9,229 nt of DNA, from the NCBI GenBank assembly GCA_947462945.1, contig CANHTE010000028.1, positions 1 to 9,229 on the forward strand. The letters are read 5' to 3'. The stretch is from Acetobacteraceae bacterium (GTDB taxonomy: Bacteria; Pseudomonadota; Alphaproteobacteria; Acetobacterales; Acetobacteraceae). This document shows positions 6,586 to 9,229 of the stretch, in pieces. How positions within the stretch are numbered: the stretch's first letter is position 1; each line of letters begins with the position of its first letter. The position numbers and the translations under genes were made by a program. A model generated the notes under the pieces. The model saw nothing but the letters and a program-made list of their open reading frames with translations, was not told the origin of the DNA and did not search any database.

Positions 6586-7493
6586 TTCTTCAGCCTCGGG
6601 TTCAGCACATCCCGGAGATGATCGCCCATCAGGTTGATGCTGACGATGGTCACCAAAAGCGCGATGCCCGGATAAAAGCTGATCCAGTATTTCCCGCTGA
6701 GCATGTACTCATACCCATTGGCAATCAGCAGCCCGAGCGAGGGTTCGGTGATCGGCACGCCAAGGCCCAGGAAGGAGAGCGTGGCTTCCAGCGCGATGGC
6801 CCGGGCAATCTGGATGGTGCCCACCACGATCAGCGGCGGCAGGCAATTGGGCAGCAAATGCCGGAACAGGATGCGCGAGGTGGGCAGCGCCAGGCATTGC
6901 GCGGCCTCGATATATTCGCGCCGCCGCTCGACCAGGGCCGAGCCGCGCACGGTGCGGGCATAATAGGCCCATTCCACGATCACCAGCGCGATCACCACAT
7001 TCATGATGCCCTTGCCCAGAAAGGCCAGGATCATCAGCGCGGCCAGGATGGTCGGGAAGGAAAGCTGCAAATCCACCACGCGCATGATCAGGCTGTCGGT
7101 CTTGCCGCCCGCATAGGCCGCCAGCAGCCCGAGCGAAGCGCCGACCAGACAGGCGATCAGCGCCGAGCCCACGCCCACGGTCAGCGAAATCCGCAGCCCG
7201 TAGATGATGCCCGAGAGCATGTCCCGCCCCTGGTCATCCGTGCCGAGCCAATGGACCATGCCGCCACCGCCCACCGCCCCCGGCTCCAGCCTGCCATCCA
7301 TGATGTCGAGCTGCGCCAGGTCAGAGGGGTTCTGCGGCGTGATCCAGGGAGCAAGGATCGCCAGCAGCGCGATGATGGTGAAGACCAGCAGCCCACCCAC
7401 CGCGATCTTGCTGGCGAAAAACTCGGAGACGAAGCGGCGGAAGGGGGTTTCCTCCTTCACGGCGCCAGGGGAGACGAGCGTCACGTCGCTCAT
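6582..7493 (-). CDS. dppC: Peptide-type ABC importer permease, DppC/OppC-like
   Basis: 303 residues with a cytoplasmic N-terminus, a first helix at about 31-50, and the DppC hallmark LGTDDQGRD (83-91) in the periplasmic loop. Further helices lie at about 103-126, 138-160, 164-180, 218-240 and 272-291, the six-helix layout of this permease class. The EAA coupling loop that contacts the ATPases is EYIEAAQCLALPTSRILFRHLLPN-like, spanning 193-216; the Gly usual after EAAxxx is Ala202, while the terminal LPN is kept. The protein forms a heterodimeric channel with the DppB-like permease in the inner membrane. The start ATG (7491-7493) overlaps the DppB-like stop as ATGA and is served by a strong GGAGG site. 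Confidence 0.95.
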   Translation of the reverse strand: MSDVTLVSPGAVKEETPFRRFVSEFFASKIAVGGLLVFTIIALLAILAPWITPQNPSDLAQLDIMDGRLEPGAVGGGGMVHWLGTDDQGRDMLSGIIYGLRISLTVGVGSALIACLVGASLGLLAAYAGGKTDSLIMRVVDLQLSFPTILAALMILAFLGKGIMNVVIALVIVEWAYYARTVRGSALVERRREYIEAAQCLALPTSRILFRHLLPNCLPPLIVVGTIQIARAIALEATLSFLGLGVPITEPSLGLLIANGYEYMLSGKYWISFYPGIALLVTIVSINLMGDHLRDVLNPRLKK

Positions 7494-8464
7494 GCCTTGC
7501 CCTCCAGCCGGACGCGCGGATCCAGCGCGGAATAGAGCAGGTCCACGATCAGGTTGATGGTGATGAACATGACCACGATGATGAGCAGGTAGGCGACGAT
7601 CACCGGGCGATCCAGCACATTGATGCTGTCAATGATCAGCTTGCCCATGCCCGGCCAGGCAAAGACGCTCTCGGTCACCACGCTGAAGGCAATGGTGGAG
7701 CCCAGCTCCAGCCCCACCACGGTTACCACCGGGATCAGGATGTTCTTGAACACATGCACGAAGGTGACGCGCGAGGGCGAAAGCCCCTTGGCGCGGGCGA
7801 ATTTCACGTAATCCATCAGCATCGTCTCCCGCACGCCCGAGCGCGTCAGGCGGATCACCAGGCTGATCTTGAACAGTGCCAGATTCACCGCCGGCATGAG
7901 GAGGTGCGAGAGTCCGTTCGTCGTCAGGAAGGACCATTGCAGCCCGAGGAAATAGGCGGTGTCGCCGCGCCCCGTCGAAGGCAGCCAGCCCAATTGCACG
8001 GCAAACACCATGATGAGCATCAGCCCCACCCAGAAGGTGGGCAGCGAAAAGCCCAGGATGCTGCCCGCCATGATGAGCTTGGAACCCGCGCTGTCGGGCT
8101 TGAGGCCGGCATACATGCCCAGCGGCAGGCCGATCAGGATGGAGATGAACATGGAGCCGAAGGCGAGCTCCAGCGTCGCCGGCATTTTTTGCAGGATCAG
8201 CTGCAGCGCCGGCTCGTTATAGACGAAGCTGCGGCCCAGATCGCCTTGCAAGGCGCGCCAGACGAAGACGGCATATTGCTCCCATAGCGGCAGATCGAGG
8301 CCGAGCGCCTGGATGGCGCGCTCCCGCTCCATCTGGTCCGCATCGGGCGAGATCAGGATTTCCACCGGATCGCCCACGGCATAGACGCCGACAAAGACGA
8401 TGATGCTCATGGCAATGAGCACCAGGAAGGATTGGGAAATCCGCCGCAGCAGATAGACGGTCAT
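7490..8464 (-). CDS. dppB: Peptide-type ABC importer permease, DppB/OppB-like
   Basis: 324 residues, typical for DppB/OppB. It starts with MTVYLLRRI and a first helix at about 9-29, then the periplasmic loop with LPLWEQYAVFVWRALQGDLG (59-78), characteristic of DppB. Helices follow at about 98-120, 132-158, 188-206, 243-267 and 289-312. The EAA-type coupling loop is at 219-241 (DYVKFARAKGLS then a basic/hydrophobic run ending FKN), with its Gly retained at 227. The C-terminus (YSALDPRVRL) matches the family ending. It pairs with the DppC-like subunit. The ATG begins 4 nt after the stop of the solute-binding protein gene, so it is probably translated by coupling or reinitiation. The substrate is set mainly by the binding protein. 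Confidence 0.95.
   Translation of the reverse strand: MTVYLLRRISQSFLVLIAMSIIVFVGVYAVGDPVEILISPDADQMERERAIQALGLDLPLWEQYAVFVWRALQGDLGRSFVYNEPALQLILQKMPATLELAFGSMFISILIGLPLGMYAGLKPDSAGSKLIMAGSILGFSLPTFWVGLMLIMVFAVQLGWLPSTGRGDTAYFLGLQWSFLTTNGLSHLLMPAVNLALFKISLVIRLTRSGVRETMLMDYVKFARAKGLSPSRVTFVHVFKNILIPVVTVVGLELGSTIAFSVVTESVFAWPGMGKLIIDSINVLDRPVIVAYLLIIVVMFITINLIVDLLYSALDPRVRLEGKA
7501..7505 (-). promoter_or_regulatory. Strong ribosome binding site for the DppC-like gene
   Basis: On the - strand GGAGG lies 7 nt before the ATG at 7493, inside the last codons of the DppB-like gene. It confirms the ATGA-overlap start and is stronger than the sites in front of most other genes of this operon. Confidence 0.7.
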
Positions 8465-8468
8465 GGCG

Positions 8469-9229
8469 TCAGCGCGCCGCGGCCGGGCGAATATCCTGCG
8501 CCCGCGTCAATTCATCGGTGCGCGAGGCGTGCTGCAGGTTGCGCCGCATCGCCCAGATATTGGTCTGGATGTAGAGCGGCACGATGGCCACATCCTCAAA
8601 GGCCGCGCGCTGGGCCGCGATCAGCAATTGCTCACGCCGCGCATCGTCGATTTCGCGCAGCGCCTCTTCCAGCTGGGCGTCAATCGCGCGGTTGCTGTAG
8701 CGGCCGCGATTGCTGGCCCCCCAGCCGCGCTCACGATCCGGTGTCGCGATCAAATTGCGCAGCGGGTGCGAGCCTTCGGGGTTGGAGCCCCAGCCGATCA
8801 GAAATGCAGAAAATTCGCCACGCCCGGCGCGGGCCACGAAGGTGGTCCAGGGCTGTGCCTCCACCGCCGTGCGCACGCCAAGCCGCGTCCACATCTGGCC
8901 GATGGCCTGGATCACGCGGCCATCATTGGGATAGCGGTCATTGGGGCCATGCAAGGTAATGCGGAAACCCTGCGGAAAGCCCGCCTCGGCCAACAGGCGG
9001 CGCGCACCCTCCGGATCGGGGCGCTGGGCTGGGAAGTCATTGATGAAGGAAAAGACGCCGGGCGGGAAGAATTGCGCGGTGGGTGTGCCGGCCCCCTCCA
9101 TCACGCGCTCCACGATGGCCTGGCGGTCAATCGCCATGGAAAGCGCGCGGCGCACCCGCACATCCCGCAGCGGGTTGCGCGGCAGGGGGCGGCCCTCGGC
9201 ATCGGTCACGAAGGGTGAGGCGTCGTCAC
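8469..9229 (-). CDS. Periplasmic solute-binding protein, family 5 (C-terminal half; 5' end outside window)
   Basis: 253 codons of the C-terminal half of an SBP_bac_5 protein (whole family usually about 500-550 aa); the frame stays open to the window edge, so the GTG at 9209 is internal. The visible part includes the family-typical NPLRDVRVRRALSMAIDRQA, then FPPGVFSFINDF, a PDPEGARRLLAEAGFPQGF motif, FSAFLIGWGSNPEG and a C-terminal AIVPLYIQTNIWAMRRNL. These belong to the hinge and lobe closing over the ligand in DppA/OppA/NikA-type receptors. Signal peptide and N-terminal lobe lie beyond the window. As first gene of the importer operon it delivers ligand from the periplasm to the DppBC-like channel. 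It sits 4 nt before the DppB-like start. Ligand specificity cannot be inferred from this half. Confidence 0.93.
   Translation of the reverse strand, partial: DDASPFVTDAEGRPLPRNPLRDVRVRRALSMAIDRQAIVERVMEGAGTPTAQFFPPGVFSFINDFPAQRPDPEGARRLLAEAGFPQGFRITLHGPNDRYPNDGRVIQAIGQMWTRLGVRTAVEAQPWTTFVARAGRGEFSAFLIGWGSNPEGSHPLRNLIATPDRERGWGASNRGRYSNRAIDAQLEEALREIDDARREQLLIAAQRAAFEDVAIVPLYIQTNIWAMRRNLQHASRTDELTRAQDIRPAAAR

Noticed and set aside
5629..7535. Two long + strand open frames (5629-6621, 6618-7535)
   Set aside because: Antisense shadows of the DppD- and DppC-like genes; low-complexity His/Gln/Arg-rich translations.
8463..9218. 251-codon open frame on the + strand
   Set aside because: Antisense to the solute-binding protein gene, which carries clear family motifs.
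1..9229. CRISPR arrays, tRNA/rRNA genes, insertion sequences, phage or toxin-antitoxin genes
   Set aside because: No regularly spaced repeats, no transposase or integrase motifs and no structural RNA signatures were seen; nearly all sequence is accounted for by the listed genes.

Overview
The window is GC-rich (roughly two-thirds G+C by eye), densely coded, and has no tRNA, rRNA, CRISPR or mobile-element signal. Gene families, codon bias and long antisense shadow frames fit an alphaproteobacterium, plausibly Acetobacteraceae/Rhodospirillales (a Roseomonas-like organism). That placement is inference from style, not from a marker gene.

Left third, + strand (1-2258): two tandem metallo-beta-lactamase (MBL) fold hydrolases. 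The first is cut by the window edge; the second is complete, with a twin-arginine-like signal peptide. They keep identical metal-ligand spacing and are about 55% identical over the last ~180 residues by hand count. Their layout resembles the exported methyl parathion hydrolase branch of the MBL superfamily. After a short non-coding leader with two stem-loops comes a small predicted exported basic protein.

Right two-thirds, - strand (9229 down to 2265): a tightly packed, probably single operon. In transcription order it holds the C-terminal half of a family 5 peptide-type solute-binding protein, two permeases (DppB- and DppC-like), two ATPases (DppD- and DppF-like), a papain-fold C39-like peptidase, an MFS transporter, and a small predicted exported protein of unknown function. 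Junctions are 1-4 nt overlaps or gaps of 4-15 nt. The first five genes form a complete dipeptide/oligopeptide/nickel-type ABC importer.

The most interesting point is the cargo after the importer. A predicted cytoplasmic cysteine peptidase-like protein and an MFS permease are joined by a GTGA stop/start overlap and follow the ATPases directly. A reasonable but unproven model is import of a peptide or peptide conjugate, intracellular cleavage, and efflux or further transport of a product. The + and - strand transcription units converge at about 2260, where a small perfect hairpin spans the + strand stop codon and touches the - strand one.
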